Source: Dastarcus helophoroides (taxonomy: Eukaryota; Arthropoda; Insecta; Coleoptera; Bothrideridae). Taken from it: DNA of 64,000 nucleotides. Within the stretch, counting starts at the first letter, position 1. Every line of letters begins with the position of its first letter. Below the pieces are notes generated by a model that had not been told where the DNA came from, made no database searches, and saw nothing but the letters and a program-made list of their open reading frames with translations. The stretch is from positions 16,232,639 to 16,296,638 of the forward strand of contig CM053326.1 in the NCBI GenBank assembly GCA_028583605.1, written 5' to 3'. A program made the translations under genes and the position numbers. This document shows, one piece after another, positions 33,395 through 43,358 of the stretch.

Positions 33395-34175
33395 TTAATA
33401 TATCTTTGAACTCTAACCTTTACAAACCAGTTTTAAGATAAGCTTAGTATATAATTTTGCTAATTGAGGTCCTTAATCATTGTAATCTAGTAGAAAAATG
33501 TGTATTTTGGATTAGCTTAACCATATTATATTTGTTACTGACAATCTATCAGCAGATCTAAGGGCGAATTTAGACGCAAAGTATCTCACTATATTGGAAG
33601 AAGTTATTTTACTTTTGCGATAGATATTGCATGATATTGATATTTTTCTGGAAACTGACTCAAGCAACAATAACCACGACTGGTTGAATCTTATTCCATT
33701 TGAGAGATTAAATTTGCAAGAAAATTATTTTTATGATAATAGATTTTTCTATTTATTCATCTAAAGATGTTACTTACAATGTTGCCTCAATTAAAACAGA
33801 TCACAAATATTTTACTGCAGAACCATTAGCCTCTAAGACTTTTGTGAAATTTTATTTAGATATTTGTAAAACTGCCTTTAGGTTAATCAGCATGATAAAA
33901 CTTTTTTCTTTAAATTTAATCAATTAAGATATGTTTGAACTCTGACCTTTGCAAACCAGTTTTAAGATAAGTTTAGAATAAAACGAAATGCTTCACGAAA
34001 GACGGTTTTCCCAGTTACGAGAGATCAAATTTGCGAGAAAATTCTTTTTATAATAATAGTTTTTCTGGTTATCTTTATTCATCTAAAGATGTGATTTATA
34101 ATTTTGTCTCAATTAAAACAGATCACAAATGTGTTAATATAGCAGAATTAACCTCTCTTACACCTCGAGTGCACT
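33395..34175. repeat. Direct repeat inside the arms
   Basis: Two tandem copies share ACAAACCAGTTTTAAGATAAG-type (33425, 33953), GAAAATT..TTTTATGATAAT (33718, 34037) and AATTAAAACAGATCACAAAT (33789, 34111) blocks. Spacing between the first and second blocks differs by about 210 bp, so one copy has an indel. The plus ORFs at 33733 and 34031 are by-products. Confidence 0.75.
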
Positions 34176-34179
34176 GTCT

Positions 34180-34345
34180 AAAATGTTCTGAACCCATTGA
34201 ATCTGCTCTCATTCTTTTACATATACCGTTGTAAAGCCTTTAAGACGGACTCGAAGAAAATTTGTTAAACTTTTCAACCATCATCCCATTTTAAGCTGTG
34301 AAAATTTCGATTTAATCAGTTCATTTGCTTTTGTTCTTTTAAGGT
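34180..34345 (-). pseudogene. Unidentified conserved coding remnant, copy 2
   Basis: Parallel to 32930-33274 on the same strand. A KQMN-LNRN-HSLKWDDG run corresponds to the KQVNWLIRNVHGLRWEDG of copy 1, and downstream residues correspond to the VYVKG..EQxxW segment. It is more decayed, with several stops. Its position inside the duplicated interval suggests it arose with the direct repeat. Confidence 0.55.
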
Positions 34346-34366
34346 TAGGCTTTCGAAATTGCAAAA

Positions 34367-34890
34367 TGCAAAATGTAGACATGTAAATCGCAACAAGTAA
34401 GACTTACAGAGATAAACCCTTCGATGACTGCGAAATTTGCTTTGAGACTAATCGGGGAAGACTTTTAATCTAAATATAATGAACCAAGCTATTATTTTCT
34501 AATAAATAATAGCAAATTTATGTAAATGCCCCTCTCTTCTCCCGTAAGATGGTAAGGTCAGTCAGCTACATCATTTTCTTATCAGTTGGTCTATTAACTT
34601 GCTAGGACTTGCAAAAAAGTAATAACTTATGTTAATTGCAGATAGATAACACCAACAACAGCTAGCAAGACCGTGGACTTTATGGGATTGGAATTTGCTC
34701 TACATGTTAAAGATATAGCTAAATTTGAGGTGTTAAATTCAGAGATTAGTACCTACACAGATAAACCCTTCGACGACTACGAAATTTGCTTTAGAAACTA
34801 ATCGAGGAAGACTTTTAATTTAAATATAATGAATCAAGTTATTATCTTCTAATAAATATAGCATATTTATGTGAATGGCCCGCTCTTCTG
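34367..34890. repeat. Right inverted arm of the Polinton-like composite
   Basis: Reverse complement of 31610-32148, again with a doubled inner block (34400-34560 and 34740-34890). The arm is cut at about 34890, at GGCCCGCTCTTCT, where the next foldback element begins. Confidence 0.88.
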
Positions 34891-35956
34891 CTGCTATTTT
34901 GAAGGAATCAGCCGTTTCCAGCAAAATAGCAGATAATCAATTGATAGTTAAGAAGCTAGCTGGACAATATGCAAACTATTTATTTATTATGGTTAAAATG
35001 GGGATTTTAAGTAAGTTTAATATAAAAGGGGCTCGTTTTGATACTAACTGAAAATTTGCTAATTTTATTGCAGTCCCTATTAATATGAGTACTATGGTTT
35101 TTTAAATAGGCGGATTTCCGAGTTAATTTCATTTCATTGTAATAGTAAGACAAATCCTTTTTCTGAATATTCTAATTTATCATAAAAACAACAAATACGT
35201 AATTATATTCTTTGCTTTGAAGGCATTTACTGTTTGTTGTATTTTAATGTCGAATAGAATTGTCGAGTTTCCAAAATAAAGCAAGGGGTACATTAAAAAA
35301 TAACTCTTATTCACTAAAAAGATGCCGCACGATTATCATCGTCCAAGAAATCGGAAAAAATTGTAAATTTAGTTCCGACAGCCATCAAGCTTGAACTGTC
35401 AAAAACCAGAAATATTTGCAAGTTAGATAGAACACAGGACAAATAATTCAAAAATCGAAAATATTTCACAAAAATTAGAACAAATGATAGCCCTATCTAA
35501 AGCTGACGTATTTACATTTCTTGTTATACACCCTTTGCTAAATTGATTACTTCTTGATACTGGAGTATATTCAAATGTTGCTCGAAGTGTACTTTCCATA
35601 TCTTTCACAATTTCAATTGAGAGCAGTTTTTAAATATAAACAAAATAATTCTTAACTAGCTTACACATAACCCCACTCCTGCTATTTGAGATTCTAGTTT
35701 CCAGTTGTTGCTTATCCGTTTATTAGTTTATGAACTAACCAGTAAACCGGCTATTTTGGGAAACTAAAACTAGCTAACCGTACAAACTATTAGTATACAC
35801 AGTTAAGAAAATTTTTGGTTAATGTGAAAATAATTACATAAAATGTATAAATAAATCAAAATAAATAATTAGTTTGCATATTAAACAGGTAGTTTCTAAA
35901 CTCCCCATTTAGTATCCGCTATTTTGTTGGAAATGGCTGATTACTTTAAAATAGCA
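34891..35956. mobile_element. 1.07-kb foldback element
   Basis: The left CTGCTATTTTGAAGGAATCA and the right TTACTTTAAAATAGCAG are inverted. Homology continues through GCCGTTTCCAGCAAAATAGC and ATATGCAAACTA on both sides. There is no coding capacity beyond short by-product ORFs and no clear target duplication. Confidence 0.75.
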
Positions 35957-36279
35957 GATAATTCAGTATGTTTGCAAGCTGGTTAGTTTTTAAACTAACC
36001 AAGTATTCATTTTAGGCGTAACATATATAATTAATTACGTCTGTAAGAGAAAAATCTTCTTTTAGAAGAAACGAAAATTCAGTTGGCAATATGTCGGTTA
36101 CACAACTGTATATAGTATTGTAAAAAATATGGTCCCAAATACTCCGTATGCTCAAATAATCTAGACTATTTTATTTTTAGAGCGGATATTTATATTGAAT
36201 ATTTTAGGAGCAAAGACAAAAAATCCTATAAAATCCAAATTATGCGGAGAAGCAGGAGAAGTGCTTATCCGTTCAAATT
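35957..36279. other. No gene recognised
   Basis: AT-rich stretch between the foldback and the gypsy RT fragment. It may hold decayed upstream RT sequence. Confidence 0.3.
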
Positions 36280-36653
36280 GTAAAAAATGTACAGAATTAA
36301 AATTGACTATGGCAAACTGAATGAAAAACAAAAGAATTAATGAAATTCTAGACAATTTAGGCAGATGTAATTATTTTTGTACATTAGATCTCGCCCAAGG
36401 TTTTCACCAAAATGTCACCTGAGCATTGAGAAAACTGCATTAAGCATTAATATTGGCCACTACGAATATGTTCGCATGCCCTTTGGTCCGATAAACGCCC
36501 CATCAACATTCCAACGTGTCAAGATAATATTTTAAAAAATGACCTTTTTGAATTCTGCTTTGGTTACGTGGATGACGTTGTTATCTTCTTCAGAACACCT
36601 AAATCATGTTAAATGAATATTCAATAAATTACGCGAATTTAATCTCAAAGTAC
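36280..36653 (+). pseudogene. Ty3/gypsy pol copy D, RT part
   Basis: Plus-strand residues include [35 protein letters not shown] and FGYVDDVVIF (catalytic YVDD codons at 36565-36576), then a LREFNLKV segment at the end. This is the palm of a gypsy RT. Frameshifts occur at several points, for example between LAQGFHQ and the next strand and after VVIF. The frame is cut at 36653 and resumes 2.84 kb later at 39497. Confidence 0.9.
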
Positions 36654-39492
36654 TGTGGTAAGTCGAGTCCTATTAAACTGTTCTATTTCATCGTCTTTAT
36701 TTAATTTAATTTTATTCAATTTTTTTTCTTGAAAATATTAAATCTACAAAATTTATTATTCAAATTTTTTGTAACATAGCGTTTTGCGTGAGAAACAGAT
36801 TTCTTAGCGTTCACAAATTAGATAAGGGTTATTTGTTAGGCCTGGTTTGTTTCAAGTTTAATTACCTAAACTGGAGTAAAAGAACATGTTAATTTTAAAG
36901 GACCCCTGAAAGTAGAGTAATAAATCAGGGCAGTAAAAGAGCTAGTAGATGTCAATAACGGAGACCGTAGCAAATCTCTCGGCAAGACCATGTAGTGGTA
37001 AACTGAAGGAATTTTACGTTCAAAAAACGCCCTTATAAACACGTACAATTGTAAGTTATTTAAATTTCAATTATCGAAGTAAAACTTGTAAGATAAGGAG
37101 ATGGCATTATTCAAAAGGGGTTTGCAGTTTGATTTGCACTTTAAGAATCCTTTTTAAAATTAATTTAAGGGTAATTTGGATTAGAAATATTTAAATTAGT
37201 AGAAATTCTACATCCTCATGCCTCCAGTGAGATGCAGAGGATATCTTTCGGTCCCCAGAAATTAAGGGTAGGAGAATAAAAACATAAAGCACCATAAAGA
37301 AATTTACAGAGGTAGTCAAATACTGAACTTCGATGAAACTAGTTTAAAATTATGGTCAACTCCCGGACTTAAAAAAAACGATTACGAAATACCGGAGTTT
37401 TAAAAAATTGTTTGTTTTTGCTAATTAACGTAAATGAACACACAAAAAAAACAATTTCTGTTCAACGTGAAGTTCTTGTGCCATTTGTGTGATGTTTGCT
37501 ACGGAATCAATAGGCAAGTAAATTTTAAATTGTCTGATAATTTTGCTTGATGGTTTTTCGCTCTTATAGGATTTAATTAACTTTTCCATGAAATTTGAGA
37601 AAATACTTGTTCCTAACTTTGAGTAATATGGGGTTGGGGGGCGTACAAAAAAAGAGAAAGGAATTTAAAAATTCCACAACAAACCGAATGAATGAGAAAG
37701 TCGTTGTTAGAAAATTATTATAGGGCCAAGAACCCTACCGCTGATTGGTGCAAGTACCAGTACCAAAAACACAGTACCAAAAACAAACACAAAGAGAATA
37801 GACAGAAAAGAGACGAAAACAAATAAAGCAAATTTGCTTCGAAAATCTTCTATTTTCTTAAGGTCGTTCTTCGATGTTCTGCCGTTGGAAGCTGAGTTTT
37901 CAGGGGTTCAAAAAATCGATAACACCCATCACCGCAGGCTCGGTAACTGACAGCAAGCATCTAAATTAGGATTTGCTGATGATGTGCTGTACGTTCTCGA
38001 AACGGAAAAAAAGGGAAAACCGGAACCGGTGTTGTAAGAAGGTTGTCTGAAGAACTTTCCAGACCTAGGCCCCTCGGGATCATACGCCTGAATACACTGG
38101 GGCCATAAGTAACCTCTCCTGGCCTCTGTTTTGGCGCATTTGCCCGGCCTGCCTTATCCGTAGATCCCCTTGTCCTAAGTCCAAAAAAAAGGACTCTTCT
38201 ATGTAGACTACGGTAGAATTACAACACCGCGCGTCGCGATCGGGAAAGCTTTTGCAAAATTACTAATCTATAGTTGCATGCCTACATTTACTGTCGACAT
38301 AAATTTACTAACGTAGGTGGACGAGCAGTATCAGCATCAGCTCTCGTTAGGGATATATCTTGATGAAAGGAATGAGAACTTCTTGCCAGTTCTTATTTTT
38401 AATTTAAATGTTTTTTTTATGCTAAGTCCAGCTTAGCCATTTTCTGAGCTGGAAAACTGCCCCCTTCTATTAGTCCAGTAGCCGTAGAAGTAGATGTAGT
38501 TTTGGAAGGGAAAATTCTGCTCAGAATATTTCTAAAAAATTTGAACAACTTTTCTAGTCTATTTTATGATGCTAGTTTGAGTTCGAGTGATTGAGTTTGG
38601 TATAAGAAAAACAGAAAAACAAACAAAGGAACAAGTTAACAAAGGAAAGAAAGAAAGAGTGAGAGAACGAGGGATCTGTAAGATTGAATTGACATTCATG
38701 AATTTGATTTATTACGATGAATCACAACCTCATTTCCAAGCTTGAGCTCCATTTTCTCGTAGCATTATCCTTTGGATATTGTTAGCTCAAAGCTTAAACA
38801 GAAAACTATATGCTATGTGACGAATGCTTGAACTAAGAAGAAAGAAAAACACACAAGAATTGGGGGATAAAAACAGACACCTGAAAATAGTTTGAAAACC
38901 TCTGTGTACAAACTAACCAGCGAACACTCACCGATAATCGGGTGCAAAGTTAGCTACATTTGGTTTGAAAACTTTTGAGTACAAACTAAATGTCTTAGCT
39001 GGGGAAAACATTGCAATTATTAGGGTCAAAATAAACTTTGGAAAATTAATAACCGACACACCATATACGAGCGAAAGAGTTAAGCAGAGAATGCCAGATT
39101 ATTTGTGCTTAATGAATTCTCTTAATTTTCTAAAGAAATGTTTCCCTCAGATTTGTGTCCAGCAAATTTAAACAAGTTGAAACAAACAGGTTCACATTTA
39201 TTTTGTTGTATGATGTTTAAGAACACTTGAAAATCACAAACTTGAAATTTTGTTGATTTATTTGTTGACCTATTGTAATAAAATGTTGAGGTCAATTGTT
39301 GTTTGAATTTGATAACACTTCCATGTCGACTCTACGAACTGGGGTTACAATTTATTAGAATAAAACAATTTTAAACACAACGTAGACAAATTGGGTCCAA
39401 AAATCGAAGGTAAATTATTCTTCGAAAAATTTAAAAGATGGGCAAAATTCGACAGTTTGAAAAACTACATACAATCACGGCTCCTCATCACA
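36654..39492. mobile_element. 2.84-kb insertion in gypsy copy D, identity unknown
   Basis: Gypsy homology stops at 36653 and resumes at 39497. The insert is flanked by GTAC (36650-36653 and 39493-39496), starts TGTGG and ends ATCACA, which fits an LTR-type element with a 4-bp duplication. However, I found no two matching LTRs, no pol and no gag. A 4-bp match is also weak evidence. The interior contains a small LTR-like unit (38030-38226) and a repeat of TTTGAAAAC..TACAAACTAA (38890 and 38960). ORFs at 36866, 38965 and 39391 are unrecognised. Confidence 0.5.
38030..38226. repeat. Possible solo LTR, about 197 bp
   Basis: Begins TGTTGTAA and ends TTACAACA inside an 11-bp inverted repeat CGGTGTTGTAA (38027-38037 versus 38219-38229). 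Flanks are CCGG and CCGC, a 3 of 4 match. It is more GC-rich than its surroundings. TGTTG..CAACA termini are common on Copia-type LTRs. No internal domain accompanies it. Confidence 0.4.
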
Positions 39493-39496
39493 GTAC

Positions 39497-40262
39497 CATT
39501 AGAAAAATTAAAGTTTCTTTGTAAGGAAGTAGCATTTTTAGGACACGTCATTACATATGAAGGCATTAAGCCAGGTGAGTCCAAAATTATAATCTGTATA
39601 AGAATATGCTTTACCAAAAACAACAAAAGCAATAGCGCTTCCCTTGGTTTTGTTGATTATTACCGCACTATTTATCAAAAATTTTGTAAAAGTTATATAA
39701 ACGTTTACAAAGCGTCTCAAAAAGGGCATAAAAATATATTTAAATGATCCAAATTATTTAGAAGAGTTCTAAAAAAATAAGTAACTCTTGCTAAATGCCC
39801 CCATTTTCGCCTATCCCGATTTTAGCAAAACTTTCTGTTTCACCACTGATGAATGTAGCGATTGGAGGAGTTCTTTTACAAAATGACTATCCAAAAGCTT
39901 TTCACGCTCGAACCTTAAATTCTGCCGCATCTAATTATTCGACCATAGCAAAACAACTGCTTGCCATCGTTGAATCTATAAAACATTTTGGCCCCTATCT
40001 TTATGCACGACAATTCCTCATAAAAGCTGATCACACATTACTAATCTGGTTATTCTTTTAAAAAAATTCAAATTCCCGTTTTATAAAATGGCGATTGCGA
40101 TTAGAAAAGTTCGACTACAAAATAATGTACAAAAAAGATAAAGAAAATTTGGTTGCTGACGCTTTATCTAGAATCGAATTTGATACTAAAGAAATAATAC
40201 AGATTTGTATCAATTCTTTCACAAATCGACGGAGACAAAAATCATTTCCTCGATGCTGATCT
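39497..40262 (+). pseudogene. Ty3/gypsy pol copy D, RT end and RNase H
   Basis: Continuation after the insertion: EKLKFLCKEVAFLGHVITYEGIKP is read in the 39391-39747 frame, although only from about 39497 onward is it gypsy-like. Then comes FTTDE (RNase H catalytic-side strand, about 39838), ARTLNSAASNYSTIAKQLLA and FLIKADHTLLIWL (39795-40061). DALSRIE (40158-40178) is the usual end of RNase H in gypsy elements. It has frameshifts near 39750, 39850 and 40060. Integrase is absent. Confidence 0.88.
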
Positions 40263-40402
40263 TATTACCCTTTGTGACACATAGATAAATAAATATAATG
40301 AGGTTAAAAAAGTACATGTTATGTGATTCATAAGGACTCTAAAAAAAAAGAATAACAACAAAATCACATTTCACTTTGCTTAAGTCCCACGAAATGTTCA
40401 AC

Positions 40403-41136
40403 ACAGGGTATCCCGTGTCGTTATGTTCAAATTTTGAGCGCTAAACTATACTTAATTCTAAGACTAAAAAACCGAAAAGTTGTAGGTCGATCTTCTTTTG
40501 GTTAAAAGTTACAGACCTATGAAGTTAAAATAAAATGAAGTAAGTAAAAAAATATTGAAATAATAACTCAATTTATTATTTAAAAATTATAAATGAATTA
40601 AGTTCCCCTTGCTAAATACAGGCCTGTGCGCGTAATTCGATGGGCAATGTGATACCGTCTTATTTGAAGTCTATTTGTCCAAATTTGTTGAGCAGCTTGC
40701 TGAGTACGTTTAATTAATTTTTTTTCTCGTGTTTGCAATTAATGTAAACTAAATATTTTATATACCCCCAGAAATAAAATTTTAGAGGGTTATGGTTTAG
40801 GTGGCTATTCAACAGGATCATCCCATAGTGCGTTAAATTATTAAATGAACTGGAGTAGCTGAAACGAGTATTTGGCGAATTTACCATTGTCGCCTGGTTT
40901 ACTTCATCTAAATATTAAGATAGTCACGTTTAAATTTTGAGTCAAATTTTAATCTAATCCTGTTGGCACTCTTGCACTTTTTGCTCAACGTTATGTAACA
41001 TAAATGAAAAAAAACATATAGGCTTGCAACTTTTGAAGAAAAGAAAATCGACTTAACAGTTTTTCGACTTTTTAATCTTAGTAAGTCGAGTTAGTTTATG
41101 TTCCCAAAATTTGAACATAACGATACGGGACACTTG
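40403..41136. mobile_element. 0.73-kb palindromic element
   Basis: The left end CAGGGTATCCCGTGTCGTTA and the right end TAACGATACGGGACACTTG are inverted. They continue through TGTTCAAATTTTG and a decayed block with AAAAACCGAAAAGTTG/CAACTTTTGAAG. The midpoint is near 40770. It is non-coding. The right flank is TA. Confidence 0.8.
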
Positions 41137-41284
41137 TATACAAACCAAGCTTGGTAAGTTGAAATAAATTTATTGTAATATTCATTATAGTCAAACTTCT
41201 TTAATAGCCACCCTTTCATAGCGTTTACCCCTTTCAGTAATCACTTTGAGCTGCTCGATACATTAGTTTTTCGTATTATTTTCT

Positions 41285-41439
41285 TAATAGAACACCTTAC
41301 ATATTTTTACAGATTGGAGGGCTCTATCAAAATGCAGCAAAATAATATTAAGTTTATGAAAGTTTTGATGGGTCGTTTTCCTAATAGAGGATCGTAAATC
41401 CGGAAACAGGACTCCGATGCAGTCATTTGTAAACACTCA

Positions 41440-41485
<46 letters not shown>

Positions 41486-41600
41486 ACAATCATTATTAGT
41501 CTTGAAGTTTCTATAAACCATAAAAATGTTGTTTTATATTTTTTACTTATACAGGGTGATGGAAATTTTTGCAAATCCAAAAGTTACTAAAAAATCCTAA
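41285..41600. repeat. Partial copy of the palindrome at 42027-42729
   Basis: Directly repeated at 42058-42350: ATATTTTTACA, TGAAAGTTTTGATGGGT/TGAGAGTTTTGATGGGT, ATGCAG..ATTTGTAAA, AACCATAAAAATGTTGT/AACCATAGAAATGTTGT. Only one arm is present. Confidence 0.75.
41441..41482. repeat. (TA)n microsatellite
   Basis: Twenty-one TA units. They lie inside the partial palindrome copy, in place of the segment ATATGATTTAGCATTAACC of the intact copy. Confidence 0.97.
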
Positions 41601-42026
41601 CTAAAATCGCCTACTTTTATTAACTAATATGAAAATAAGATGGAATAACATTTTCAATAACACCATGTGACATAAAGTTTCCTCTGATAGGTTTCATGCA
41701 AATTAACTTTTAGATTAAAATTTTTTTATTTTTAAGTTTTTGGTATTCATAACTAGGATTATTTGCAATTATTGCCTATTAAATAAATAGTTGGTAACAC
41801 TTAAATATAAATAAATATTTAACATTTGTAAATATTAATCGAAATTGAGCAGATATTTACTGAGCGCCCGAAAAATTAACAATTAAAAATATGCAATTTA
41901 AAGGGTTATTGACATAAAAACTTTTAAGAAGTCTGAGGAGATATCAAAATGAAATTTTGCCCAGTGACGTACATTTATAGGAGGTAGATTTTCAAATTAT
42001 TTTCACTTTATAGCACTAATCATATA

Positions 42027-42729
42027 CGGAGTGTTGTCATAAACTTAGGTATTTTTAAATAGAACATCCCTGTATATTTTTACATATTTGAATGGCCCTA
42101 TAAAAGTGCAGCAACATAATATAGCTTTATGAGAGTTTTGATGGGTTATTTTTCTACTAGAAACTCATAAATTTGAAGACTAGTACTCTGATGCAGCTAT
42201 TTGTAAATACTTAATATGATTTAGCATTAACCAATTTGCGATATAAGCAATTATCGATGGTCTTTAGTTTTCATAAACCATAGAAATGTTGTCGTATAAT
42301 CTTTAGTTATACATAGTAATCCAGGTTTGCAAATCCAATTATTAGTAAAAACTTTTAAATTGAAAGTTCATTTGCATGAAAACTAACTCAAAATAATGCA
42401 GTATTGTTCGAGAGGTAATTCCGTCCTTTTTTCATTTAAGCTAATAAAAATAGGCCATTCCATTTAAAATTTTTTAGTAATTTTTGGATTTGCAAACCTC
42501 CACCACTTATAGTATACTCATGATTCTTTACGTCGCAAATTAGTTAATGCTACTTCATACTGATCGTTTACAAATGGCTGCATCGGAGTCCTGCCTCCGG
42601 ATTCATGATCCTCCATTAGGAAAACGACCCATCAAAACCCCCATAAGCCCTATATTATTTTGCTGCATTTTTATGGGGCTATCCAAATATACAAAAATAT
42701 AAAGGGTGTAACTTTATATCAACACTCTG
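42027..42729. mobile_element. 0.70-kb palindromic element with TA duplication
   Basis: The left CGGAGTGTTG and the right CAACACTCTG are inverted; flanks are TA on both sides (42025-42026, 42730-42731). Arms share GTTTTGATGGGT, GATGCAG/CTGCATCGGAGTCC and TTTGTAAA. The inner part (GGATTTGCAAACCTCC) matches the start of the 41548 region. Non-coding. Confidence 0.85.
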
Positions 42730-42929
42730 TATATGAATAGTATAATAAAATGGAACTAATTTTAAAATGTGCTTTCTATAGATGTATGACACTGAATGGA
42801 ATTTCACTTTGACATCTCTTCATGCTTAGGAGCTATTCTCTGTCCACACACTTATGGCGGACTATGTATAAAAGGGTGTGACGTAATCAGATTTTTTCAA
42901 ATGATATTTGTCATTTACACTTGTAAAAA

Positions 42930-43040
42930 ATTGAAATGCGTATCTTGTCTTCAAGCTGTCATCTTCGGAGAGATATTCTTCCATTCAATTTTTGAGGATA
43001 CCCAAGGACCAGTCCATTCCACCATAATTTATACCTGTAA
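42930..43040. repeat. Decayed copy of the GAAACGCGTTAGAG repeat family
   Basis: TCAAGCTGTCATCTTC, ATTCAATTTTTGAGGATACC and CAAGGACCAGTCCATTCCAC correspond in order to blocks at 13395-13545, in inverted orientation. Confidence 0.7.
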
Positions 43041-43358
43041 ACTTAACCAAACTTATTTATTGTTTCGTCGACGCATTTAAAAAATTTTTATATGGTATTC
43101 AAGCATATACTGTACAGGGTCTTTGGTTATAAATACACTCTCCATTTACCTCTCGAAATATGATTAATATAAAAAATGTTAAATACAAAAGTTGGAATAA
43201 GTTTGCCGTATGCAGGGCGTTGCGCTTTTTCAGAATCAAAGTATGCAGTAGATTACGCGAATCTACTGAGTTGCGTAGAAGAAAATGTAAATCATATTGA
43301 CAATTTTTAACTAACAATATCTCAGAAACAGTTAAATTTAGGAATTGAGTATGTTATA

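Noticed and set aside
42796..43080. 94-residue ORF with several cysteines
   Set aside because: Its second half is a decayed dispersed repeat (42930-43040) and the first half shows no domain.
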